Below, piece by piece: positions 12,879 to 22,357 of a DNA stretch of 64,000 nucleotides. The position numbers and the translations under genes are program-made. Origin of the DNA: Rhexocercosporidium sp. MPI-PUGE-AT-0058 (taxonomy: Eukaryota; Ascomycota; Leotiomycetes; Helotiales); the NCBI GenBank assembly GCA_020746875.1, contig JAGTJL010000017.1, positions 1,426,001 to 1,490,000 on the forward strand. Direction: 5' to 3'. The notes beneath the pieces were generated by a model. It searched no databases. It was given only the letters and a program-made list of their open reading frames with translations, and had not been told where the DNA came from. The number at the start of each line of letters is the position of its first letter. Positions within the stretch are counted from its first letter, which is position 1.

Positions 12879-13661
12879 GCAAGTGTAACATTTTGTACGA
12901 TTGAGAGGTGCTACATTCCACAGACAATACACAACTGCATACTTTGCTCTCTTGGAGCACCTGGTTGATGGAGAATTCAGCCCTTTGATCTTCACTGGAC
13001 TGGTTCGACTGCTATGACTTTCCTTTGAGTGGAATACAGGCCTGCAAGGTGGACTTCTTATTTTCGTAAGGTGGTCTTTGGACTCATTACGAGCATGGGA
13101 TTTCTTTCGCGTGGGTTGCTGGTTCCTGATGACTCTTTCTTCATACCCATGTCTTATTACCATTTCTCTGGCATTCTCAGGGCTGTACACTAGATTTCTT
13201 TCTCGATGTGCTCTCGGGGAAGGTAGGGGATGGAAAAAGTTATTCATTTGACGATATCAATAAGAAATGGCACTTTGAAGATAATCTTGTGATAACATAC
13301 TCGTCTTGCATGACGTGAAATTATCCTCCTTACATTGGTACTTGAAACACAATTCTCATGTTGTCGTGTGACTTTGTTGACTTGCATGCCGCACAACCAT
13401 AAACGTAGCCTCACCCAGGTCAAAAGTCCAGCCGCGTCCATCGTCATTGGGCTGCAACACTAGCTCCAAACCATTCCACAGCCAGAAACCCCTTTGTACT
13501 GCCGCCAATATTTCCCCACCAAGAATCTCGCCAACTCACAACAGTCCTTGAATCTGACTCTCTTCTTTCTCTTGTGCTCGCACAGTCTCTGCTACAGTAA
13601 TTGACATAATCAAACCGCTTCTACTAGAGAGTACGACTTGAATCGCACGGTCATCTGCAGC
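12879..13661. other. Intergenic; 3' end of RRM gene and promoter of Arf-GAP gene
   Basis: No gene-like frame. The minus-strand open frame covering much of it is antisense to the last exon of the RRM gene and has no motif. Confidence 0.5.
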
Positions 13662-15209
13662 ATGGCCAGTAAAGCCATGTGGGAGGTAGACCCGGAGACT
13701 CGATCCAAGGCACGCTCCCTTCCCTTCCCCAGGACTCCCCAATTTACTCTAGTTATTCTAACGGCCTGTCCAGCTCCTCGAAATACAAAAAGTCAACGGC
13801 AACGACCGGTGCGCAGATTGCGGAGCGCCGTCACCACAATGGGCGTCCCCCAAATTCGGCGTTTTCATCTGCCTCAGCTGCGCGGGCGTGCACCGTGGAC
13901 TGGGCGTCCACATCAGTTTCGTGCGCAGTATTACAATGGATGCGTTTAAGGCTATGGAGATTGAACGCATGCGGTTGGGTGGGAATAAACCGTGGAGGGA
14001 GTTCTTTGAGAATGCGGATGGGAATAAGATGGCGGGGATTAGGTGAGTGGGTTTTATTTTCTATTGAAGGATGGGATATATTCATGGAGGAGATGGAAGT
14101 TGAGAATTGAGGAGTGGCAGGGTGTATCAAAGAGTTGGGAGCTTGTGGTCGCAATTGGGGCATGGATTGGAAATTTCGCTGACACCACAACCATAGTTGG
14201 GACGATGCCACGATCGCAGAGCGATATTCGGGAGAAGTAGGAGAAGAATGGAAAGAGCGCCTCTCCGCCAAAGTCGAAGGCAAAGAATACGTCCCAGGCG
14301 TCAAACCACCACCCTCCTCAACCGCAACGCCCTCTTCCGCCTCTCGCAGCCAAACACCCATGGGGCGCACATCATCCCCCTCCCTCTCCAACCCAGCACA
14401 AGGCGGCAAAGCCAAAGTCGACGACAAATACTTCGCTGGTCTAGGCGCCGCCAACGCCAATCGCTCTGCAGATCTACCTCCCTCACAAGGAGGCAAATAC
14501 GCTGGGTTTGGAAGCGCGCCCATCGAGCGACCGAATAATGACCCGAAATTACCTGGTCTTGATGATTTGCAGAGGGACCCTGTTGCAGCGTTGACAAAGG
14601 GCTTTGGCTGGTTTACTACCACAGTGGGAAAGACGGCCAAGACCGTTAATGAAGGTTATATCCAGCCTACGGCTTTGAAGGTACCTACCCCTGCTTATCT
14701 CCCGGGCGAGAGGCCGAATTCTAGGACCAGGACGAGGAATGGATTGGAGTGACGTGGTGCATGGCTATATATCTGCACTGCCATATGAAAAGTCCTACCC
14801 AGATGATTTTGGACGGGAAGAAGGGGAGAACCCCATTCGACGAGACCCAGACTGACGACCCCCGCTTTCACAGGTAGCAGAAAGCGACCTCGCAGCCCAA
14901 GCCCGCATCGCCGCCGCCAACGTCGCAAAAGGTGCTCAGACAGGCGCCAAGAGCGCGGCAGACAATTTCAACCGTTTTGTCGAAGGCAATGGTGGTTCTG
15001 GAACAAGCAGTGGAGGTGCTTATAGAACGATGCCGCTGGACGAGAGTAAGAAGGACTTCTGGGATAGTTTCGCTGAGGCAGGAGCAGCGAGGCAGACGGG
15101 TGGTGGGGCGGGTAGTGGTGCTATTGGAACGGGGGCTGTTAAAAAGAGTTCTGCTACTGGGGGCGCGGCGAAAGGGAAGATGGATGAGGATAATTGGGAT
15201 AAGTGGTAG
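13662..15209 (+). CDS. GCS1: Arf GTPase-activating protein (Gcs1-like)
   Basis: Four exons (13662-13709, 13774-14042, 14197-14680, 14874-15209) join in phase to 378 aa. The N terminus holds the Arf-GAP zinc finger C-x2-C-x16-C-x2-C (CADCG... to CLSC), followed by the arginine-finger segment [15 protein letters not shown]. Downstream are a Ser/Pro-rich linker, AGFGSAP and [20 protein letters not shown], an ALPS-like amphipathic stretch, and an end in DEDNWDKW. Gcs1-type proteins trigger GTP hydrolysis on Arf1 at the Golgi and on endosomes, acting in COPI and trans-Golgi transport. The first intron must start with GC (AAG|GCACGC) to keep the conserved N-terminal segment in frame with the zinc finger; the other introns are GT-AG. 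A second in-frame Met (residue 6) could also serve as start. Confidence 0.93.
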
Positions 15210-16331
15210 TGTGGAAGTGACATGTCTAGCGAAAGAGATGTTGAGTGGAGGAGCAGAGGAATGAGAGTGTTTGGGTTCGATTGTGGTTCCGAAGCCCTGA
15301 AGAACATACGAGGAAATGTGTATGTATAGATAGACTTTGATTTTGGCTTTGTCCTCGTTTTATCCTCATGCCATATTCCTCGAGCGTCAGTGCATCTTTC
15401 TCCATATATGTACACTTCTATGCCCAGATGTGTAATGCAAAGCAATTTCATTTCCCTCTCGATTTTCCATCAATCAACTAGCTCCAGTACTGGCTTCCTT
15501 CTTCGAGCCAAGTGCAGAGTCACCAAACGACCGTCAACATTTCCACGCAGGGGCCGGCCGGCCTTCGGACGTTTTCAGCATTTCCAGAATTTCTATGCCT
15601 TGTTTACTAGCTACTGCATGGTTTCGTAAAAATAAAAAATAAAACAATTACATTCCGCTTCCCACGCTTCGTATACAAGGATGCTGGGTATGCTAGTGTC
15701 TGAAAGTTCACGCTTGTAGTCAAGACAAGCCTTGTTCCCGCTTCTCGCATGCAATGCTGCTCTGTCAGATCACGTCACATCATCTGGCAGATGGATACCC
15801 GGCTAGTCAGATCAGTATCATTATCTGTAGAATGAAAGAACGGTCTGGATTGGATGAGAGGGGAAGTCCAGGGGTGTAAATGACAATCTGACATGATAGA
15901 ATGTCGGCAAAGAACTTCCGCGGAGGCTCGGCGTTTACGGATTTTGGGTTGTAGGTCGGGAAGGGTTTTGCGGGTGTGCCGACTTTTATTTGCTTTACGA
16001 TTGATACCGGGTTTGAGATGTGAGAGATAAGAGGGAGGGAAGGGTGTGGGAAAATATGTGTATATATGGATGAGAGGCCATCCCCGCGGCGGAAGTTGTG
16101 TTTGCACAATTGTAGCAAGCGGTGGTTCTTGGATTACTTTTATCTGTTGCTTTCTCCTGGGAGATCTCGCTTACAAGCTTGCTTATATCTTCTGACTTCT
16201 TGGACTGGATCCATTCGAGACGGACGTTGCTTTCTTGGAGGGAGAAAGAGAGAAACGAGGAGGAAATATCAGACGAACGCAGGAACGAACGATTTGATAT
16301 CCTTGCGAAGAAGACGGAACCAAATTCTCAG
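15210..16331. other. Intergenic; nothing recognised before the hydrolase leader
   Basis: About 1.1 kb of non-coding sequence downstream of the Arf-GAP gene. Minus-strand frames at 15775-16118 have no motif. The final part is probably promoter and 5' leader of the dienelactone hydrolase gene. Confidence 0.45.
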
Positions 16332-16426
16332 GTACGGGATCTTTTATCTAGCTCACTCACTGTTTACCCCTCTTCCACACACTCTCTCACTCCCACCACT
16401 CATTATCTCTAACTAACCTTCCACAG
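16332..16426 (+). other. Probable 5'-UTR intron of the hydrolase gene
   Basis: CAG|GTACGG at 16332 and a pyrimidine-rich tract with CTAAC and CCACAG ending at 16426 make a good 95-bp fungal intron, 61 bp upstream of the ATG at 16488. This is inference from splice signals only. Confidence 0.5.
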
Positions 16427-16487
16427 CATCAGAACCACCCCGCAAGACCAACTCAACCCACATCCCTCCTCCCTCCAAAAACAAGCA

Positions 16488-17551
16488 ATGTCGACCTCAG
16501 GTATAACCTGCTCCGCCTGCCTAACCGGCACGGTGAAAAGCGGCACGCCAACCGGCACGGTAGAGAAGATGTACGGGCTTGATGTGTATGTTGCGAGACC
16601 GAAGCTTGAAGGCAAGGTTTCAAGGGAAGAGGAGAGGAAGGCGAAGGGAATCATTGTTATGATCCCGGATATGTTTGGGTGGGAGATTAGTAATGCCAGA
16701 TTACTTGCTGACAGCTATGCGGATGAAGGGGATTTCTTGGTTTTGTTGCCGGATTTCATGTGTGGTAAGTCCAGTTTGCTCCTCGTCTCACATACTCCAT
16801 ATCTTTCATCTCGCTCGCCCCTCTTTACGCTACCCACCTGAATTCTCATCATACCATCTTCATGTCAGTCTCAATCCTAACACGCATTCCCATAGGCACA
16901 GCACCACCCGCTTGGACAATGCAAACAATGGACTCCCTCCTCAGTCCATCCCACTCCCTCCTCACAACCCTCCTCAAGAAACCCATCTGGGCAGTCCAAA
17001 TTCTCTTAACAGCCATCCCCTTCCTGCTCAGAAACAAAGAATCCATCGTCCTCCCACGAATCCTCTCCTTCCACCGCTCCCTCCACTGGGATCCCACCCC
17101 CGAAACGCGAGGCTTGAAGATAGGCAGTGCAGGCTTCTGCTGGGGCGGGAAATATACTATCTTGTTGTCTCATGAGCGTGTTGAAGATACCAGTACTAGT
17201 ACAGTTACACAACCCCCAAACGGAAATAGGAAAGGCGTCCTAGTTGACAGCGCATTCGTCGCCCACCCCTCGAAAATGACCTTCCCCACCGACTGGGAGA
17301 ACATCGCCATCCCATTCAGTATGGCTATCGGAGATGTCGATATGGGGATTGGGATTGAGCACGTTAGACAGATTCAGGGTGTTCTTGAAGGAGAGGGGAG
17401 AGGGGTGGGAAAAGAGGCGGAGGTTGTGGTTTATGAGGGCGCGAAACATGGTTTTGCTATTAGAGCTGATTCTGAGGATGGGACGCAGGCGAGGAGTGCA
17501 GAAGGGGCGAAGAGGCAGGCGATGAGGTGGTTTGGGAGGTGGTTGGTTTAG
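16488..17551 (+). CDS. Dienelactone hydrolase family protein
   Basis: Two exons (16488-16764, 16896-17551) give 310 aa. The alpha/beta hydrolase fold is supported by GIIVMIPDMFGW near residue 55, FLVLLPDFMCG near 85, the nucleophile elbow GFCWGGKY with Cys in place of Ser, an Asp in the GDVDMGI segment and the catalytic His in AKHGF. That Cys-Asp-His set is diagnostic of the dienelactone hydrolase family, which hydrolyses lactone or ester bonds. Some members act in aromatic degradation, but many fungal paralogues have unknown substrates. The N terminus carries two close cysteines (CSAC) and no signal peptide, so the protein is probably cytosolic. The intron is GT-AG and phase 1. No neighbouring catechol-pathway genes support a specific pathway. 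Confidence 0.88.
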
Positions 17552-18248
17552 AGGCGTGCGCGTGGTGGTGAATGGGAAGTAAGAGGGTATGAGGTGAGAC
17601 ATCTGGTCTTGGACATGGGAGGGCGCGATGATCGGGAGGTTTGTTGTGAGTTGGCGAGAGTGGGAAAGGGGGCTAGCTTAGCGAAAAGTCGCCTATTCAA
17701 TGACTGAACGTCACCAATTGATGTGCGGCTTCGTAGTTCTGTTACAGTCATTCTCTTGTCATAAATACACAATATGCTGTCCCAATGCCGTTATATTTCG
17801 TGCGTAGAACCATAGCGTGCTGCCGAGTTACCCCCCGCCCCGCCCCCAACCCCTCAGCCAGACGTGAGTCAAGCACCAGTCTTACTTGTTTGTGGTGCAA
17901 CTTTTCATTCATATTAATTTCTTAATATTCATTCATTCATTGTTGATCACTTCCAACATCACAAGTCGCAACCATTACTATTTCCTATATTTTTTAAGTG
18001 TGATAATTATAGAAAACCTCTAATCAATCCCTGTTGATGTACGCCCTGCATATGCGAATGCGAGAAGTTGTGCCAGACGAGGTACATGGAGCTAACCACA
18101 TCAAGCCGTTTTATCCACCTGCATGCAAGGGGCTTGCTGCCGACCGCTACTTATCTATTGGTATTTCTGTTATAAACCATTCCACTGCTCCTCTCCCTCA
18201 ATTGAGATCTCGATTTGAAGCTCAGAATTGCTCGGAGGGTCCTGCGTG
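17552..18248. other. Intergenic; promoter of the monooxygenase gene
   Basis: Contains a C-rich run near 17830-17855 and AT-rich sequence near 17900-18010, consistent with an upstream regulatory region. No gene recognised. Confidence 0.45.
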
Positions 18249-20190
18249 ATGGTCATGGCAGACTCAATCGAATCAGCTGACTTGGTGGTCATCGGCGCAG
18301 GTACTGTACATCTAGCTCTTTTTCTTCTTTTTCACTCTTCTCCCCATCCAATTGCTCGAATATATGTCCTAAGCGATTCCCCTGACTTACATCCAACAGG
18401 TTGGTACGGCCTCTCCTCCGCAAAAACATACATCCAGATCCACCCAACCCACAAAATCATCATCCTAGAAGCCTCTCCCTCAATCGGCGGCGTTTGGTGC
18501 ACGTCACGTCTCTACCCCCTCCTCAAATCCAACAACATGGTAGGCACATATGAGAATCCCGATTTCCCCATGGACGAAGCGACGTGGGGTATTAAACCAG
18601 GTTCTCATATCCCTGGTCCCGTGGTTCACGACTACCTAACTGCTTTTGCTAAAAAGTTTGGCATGCTGGAACGAACGAGGTTTAATTGTCGTGTGGAGAG
18701 CGTGGAGCGTGGTGAGAAGGAGGGGTGGAAGTTGAGTACGAGTACTGAGGGAGGGACGGGTGGCTTTTGACGAAGAAGTTGATTGTCGCGACGGGCATGA
18801 CCAGTCAACCTTCCTTGCCGGATTTTGAAGGGCAGGAGGATTTTGGGCAGCCGCTTTTTCATAGTAGAGATTTCGTGAAGCATCAAGAGACGCTGCAGAC
18901 GGTGAAGAGGGTCACAATTTTAGGGGGTACGAAGAGTGCTTGGGACCCGGTTTATGCTTATGCCACGAATGGCGTGCATGTTGATTGGGTGATTCGAGGT
19001 GTGTCACTATATTGCCTTGTGGAATTTCCAACTTACCGATGTAAACAGAATCTGGTCACGGACCATGTTGGATGTCACCACCATACGTGACTCCTCTCAA
19101 GAAATGGCTAGAGAAGCTCGTCCACACCCGTCTCCTCACCTGGATGTCTCCCTGTATCTGGGGAGCAGCAGATGGGTACGGTACTATCCGGTCCTACCTC
19201 CATGGCACAGCAATCGGTCGTGTCGTCGTCAATACGTTCTGGTCTATTCTCAATAGCGACGTTGCCGGTCTGATGAAATACGACCAGCACCCCGAGACCG
19301 CGAAACTCAAACCTTGGATGGAACCCTTCTGGACTGGCAACGGTCTCAGCATCATGAACTACCCGACTGATTTCCTCGAGCTAGTCAGGAGTGGCAAAGT
19401 GAAAGTTCACGTCGCAGACATAGTCAGATTGGAAGAAGGGAAGGTTGTGCTTTCATCGGGGGACGTAATCGAGACGGATGCCATGCTATGCGCAACAGGC
19501 TGGACGCATGCCTCACCCGTGAAGTTTATCCCTTCAACACTCGAAGCAGAAATCGGCCTCCCGGTTCTCCCCAGCAGCCAGCTACCTCGCATGAAAGCCG
19601 AATCCGATTTCCTAACAACCCGTGCAGACGAAGAAATTCTTTCGAAGTTCCCACGTCTAAAGAACCAACCTCCCGGAAACATGAAATTCAAACCCATCCC
19701 TTCGGCAGAAAAGTTGATTCGCAATGAGAAACTGTCGCCGATTGATCTGTATCGATTTATGGTTCCGGCGACGGAAGAGATGGTGGCTAGACGAGATATC
19801 GCGTTTGCGGGACACTTTTTGACACTCACGACTACGATCGCTGCCCAGATTCAGGGGTTGTGGATTGCGGCTTATTTCGATGGGAAGATTGATCCTTTCG
19901 CATCTTCTTCCCCCTCTTCAACTTCGAACACTAAATTCGATATCGCGGATCTCGCATACCAAACACGTCTGCATAACCGGTTTGGAAAATGGAGATATCC
20001 CCACGGTTGGGCGGGCCAGATTCCGGATTTCGTGTTTGATGGCCTGCCATATGTCGATCTCTTACTGGGTGACTTGGGATTGGTGTGTAGGCGGAAAGGG
20101 GGTGGATGGAGGGAGATGACGGAGCCATATGGACCAGAGGATTATGTTGGTGTTGTTGACGAGTGGATTGAGAAGAACGGGCCAAAGTAG
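18249..20190 (+). CDS. Flavin-containing monooxygenase, one frameshift
   Basis: Exons at 18249-18300, 18400-18998 and 19049-20190 encode a flavin monooxygenase-like protein of about 600 aa. The FAD-binding G-x-G-x-x-G is created across intron 1 (VVIGAG then WYGLSS). Next come LEASPSIGGVW, the substrate-side LYPLLKSNNMVGTYENPDFP, the region after the first nucleotide fold (KKLIVATGMTSQP), the NADPH-binding GGTKSAWDPVYA and the late CATGW motif. Enzymes of this group oxygenate small nucleophiles or ketones and are common in fungal secondary metabolism. Within exon 2 the frame changes once: the upstream frame stops at TGA 18768-18770, while the conserved downstream frame reads through the same place offset by one base. 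The downstream frame is closed by a stop at 18746, so the shift lies at 18746-18770, next to short G runs. It is either a young inactivating deletion or an assembly error. Confidence 0.8.
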
Positions 20191-20639
20191 AGATGCAGAA
20201 CAGGAGGTGTCGGGGATGTAAAATGTAACGGTACGGCTGTGGCCGGGCTGCGCTTCTCAAAAGATAGCATAGAAGTGAAACGGGTTACTCGGATGAAACT
20301 CTGGCTTTTGATGAACGAGTCTCTAAATTCCCACCAAATGCAAATGTTGCTTTCATCTAGTCATACGCTAATTGTTACTACGGGTCTTCTAGTAAACACT
20401 AGCTGTAGGTCTGGCCCTGGGGCGGATAGGGGCTTCGCTTGTACCCAGACCTCGAAGCGAGCCCCTGGACAAGCTTGGTCTAGAACGTCTGAGCTACATC
20501 GCTAGCACCAGATAAATACCTGACGTCCTGTCTGTTGAGAACTCTGCAATGATAGATTTCTCTCAAAGCGTGTGCGAAGTTTTCTGTATATCTTCAGCGA
20601 TAACCCGTAGCCCATTCACTCCGCTCCTCAGCCACAATA
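20191..20639. other. Intergenic with a GC-rich inverted repeat
   Basis: Non-coding. Positions 20408-20465 hold overlapping inverted repeats: GGTCTGG pairs with CCAGACC (20445-20451), and 20429-20440 pairs with 20455-20465 (one-base bulge). It could be a terminator-like or transposon-derived hairpin. Confidence 0.4.
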
Positions 20640-21640
20640 GTGCTAAACCTACCAACATCTATCTCGTATCCAGAACGAACCCTCGCGAATCTCAACAACC
20701 TCCCAATCGAACTCCTTAATCAAATCATCTCTCTCCTCCCCCGCTCATCGCTAAAGTCCCCTACGCTTATTATGCTCATCCCTCAACACCGCCGCCCTAC
20801 CCCCTCTACTCCACACTTCGACCGAACCTTACTCCTCGCCAAAACCCTCACTCTATCCAACACATCCGAATCCTAGCACAGAATACCATGACTCTTAGCG
20901 AACGTGGTAGATACACAGACTACAAAAATTACACCAACTCTAAAGATCACTGAGATTATAGAGGTTGCAAAGGCTGGCTGCTCAACCAGGCCGCGACGTG
21001 GACGTGGAAAGCCGAATCTCCCCTCTACGTGACAGAGAAGATCGAAGGACTATGTTCGCAGTGATGGGACACGAGAGCAGTTCCTTGGGAAGATCCTTGC
21101 GAAGAGGAATTGGAGGCAGATTCTTCAGGGGCAGATGTTCATCCTGCAAGGGAATAATGAAATTGAAAGACTCTCGGAGACTTTGAAGTGCTTGAATGGG
21201 CTTAAAGAGATCAGAGTCGAGATTTAATCGAAACGCTCTATGGATGAGAGTACTGTTTCGGGAGGGTATGAGAAGCGTCGTGAATGGATGGGCATGAGGA
21301 ATTTGGTTGAAAGGGAGACTTTGACTCAGACGTGGCTAGGTAAGAGGGAGCAGCGATGTGCAAGTCTACAACGGGCATTAAAAAAGTCTCTAAATTCGGC
21401 GCGGGTCTATGTTGGGGAATATTTGTGGAACGTGGGTGCCACTTCTGTGATCCCAGCGCTGAAATAGTTGGGCACCTCTCTCGTTTAAAGGTTTCGGCTC
21501 AAAAGTCGATTGGAAAAGGAAATCTACCTCGACCCTCCGAAGTGTGTGAGCTGACAAATAAAAGACTGTACAGGCTGGTGTCAGCGTTTCTCGAGGAAGG
21601 ATGCATATCAGTCACGCAATACCATAATCTTTGACCCGAC
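20640..21640 (+). pseudogene. Decayed F-box-like gene
   Basis: The beginning reads NLPIELLNQIISLLPRSSLK, a convincing F-box start (L-P-x-E-L-L-x-x-I). After about 50 codons the frame breaks. The expected continuation (CSSLNTAALPLLYSTLRPNL, then HSIQHIRILA) is found in another frame, and stops and further frame changes follow to about 21640. Intact relatives would recruit an unknown target to an SCF ubiquitin ligase through Skp1. Here no translatable product of useful length remains. The relic lies tail-to-tail with the orphaned 3' end of the kinase gene. The downstream limit is approximate. Confidence 0.5.
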
Positions 21641-21757
21641 ACAGCAGCATGACCTCGAAGTATGCAATCATTCTCTTTCACATTTGGATGGGCAAGGGCG
21701 GAGGCTATCCTGACCTTCTAGAATACTAGACGCGGCGTCTTCTGACGGAATATCAGA

Positions 21758-21861
21758 TCAAAGATCGCGCAATACCTTCGCCAAAGGCTCGACAACACGT
21801 TCCACAAAAGCTCTTTGGAGTGTCAAAGGGTTGTCTATATCTCTAGCTTCTGGTGCTAGCT
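21758..21861 (-). pseudogene. Orphaned 3' end of the interrupted kinase gene
   Basis: Read on the minus strand directly after the target sequence GATCGGTA, this stretch continues the kinase reading frame that breaks off at 33098. The codons give QLAPEARDIDNP, then LQRAFVERVVEPLAKVLRDL and a TGA at 21760-21758. The motif of an acidic spacer followed by F-x-x-x-V-V-x-P-L is, from memory, the usual ending of the fungal kinase/DUF7580-type family. Joining the two sides with a single copy of the target site restores one uninterrupted frame, which is strong evidence that this was the original C terminus. It is now separated from the rest by 11.2 kb. Confidence 0.85.
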
Positions 21862-21869
21862 GATCGGTA
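21862..21869. repeat. 8-bp target-site duplication, left copy (hAT)
   Basis: GATCGGTA immediately precedes the left terminal inverted repeat. An identical octamer follows the right one at 33098-33105. Eight-base duplications are the hallmark of hAT insertion. Confidence 0.92.
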
Positions 21870-21893
21870 CAGCGTGGCCATTAAGTCAGTCAG
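21870..21893 (+). repeat. hAT left terminal inverted repeat
   Basis: Begins CAGCGTGGCCATTAAG and matches the reverse complement of 33074-33097 at 22 of 24 positions. Confidence 0.9.
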
Positions 21894-22080
21894 GATTAGT
21901 CGATTACATCAGTTGCCTCTCAATACGAACGTTATCAGTTGAGCCCTAGCCCTAATTAAGTCAGTTATATATAAGCTTAACTGATCAGTAACTAATTAAT
22001 TAATATTAATTTTTATAATTTTAAGGTAAATTTTAATGCTAAAAAAGGGTAATTTTAGAAGCTTTACGATTCTACCGAAG

Positions 22081-22085
22081 GCAAT
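22081..22085. repeat. 5-bp target-site duplication, left copy (LTR element)
   Basis: GCAAT immediately before the left LTR, repeated at 30370-30374 immediately after the right LTR. Five bases is the normal Ty3/gypsy target duplication. Confidence 0.9.
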
Positions 22086-22342
22086 TATCAGATGGAGTTC
22101 ACGGTAGGCAAAGCTTCGTAAAGGTTCAGGGTAAATTATATTCAAAGAACTAATCTCTGGCCTTCGAAGAAATCCAGAAGAGAAGCGTATATATAAAAGG
22201 GGTTACTTATAAAAGAAAGCAAAACGCCGGCGTGACTAGATATATAAGTAAAACTGATTCTATTAATACCGTAAAAGCCTCGGCCTTCTTATATTATAAG
22301 CTCGATTCCGTATAAATAAAATAAATAAGCATATATATAATA
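22086..22342 (-). repeat. Left LTR (3' LTR of the minus-oriented element)
   Basis: 257 bp, paired with 30113-30369. Shared landmarks include AAAGCTTCGTAAA, CCTTCGAAGAAATCC, AAAACGCCGGCGTGA and GCCTCGGCCTTCTTAT. Confidence 0.92.
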
Positions 22343-22346
22343 ATTA

Positions 22347-22357
22347 TTCCCTCTCTT
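22347..22357 (-). other. Polypurine tract of the LTR element
   Basis: Reads AAGAGAGGGAA on the minus strand, directly inside the left LTR. This is the expected primer site for plus-strand DNA synthesis and fixes the orientation. Confidence 0.65.

Noticed and set aside
13831..14640. 269-codon minus-strand frame
   Set aside because: Antisense to the Arf-GAP exons, whose zinc finger and arginine finger are unambiguous on the plus strand.
18731..18772. Micro-intron explaining the monooxygenase frameshift
   Set aside because: A GT...AG span of about 40 bp could be drawn, but it is shorter than fungal introns and lacks a branch site; an indel is simpler.
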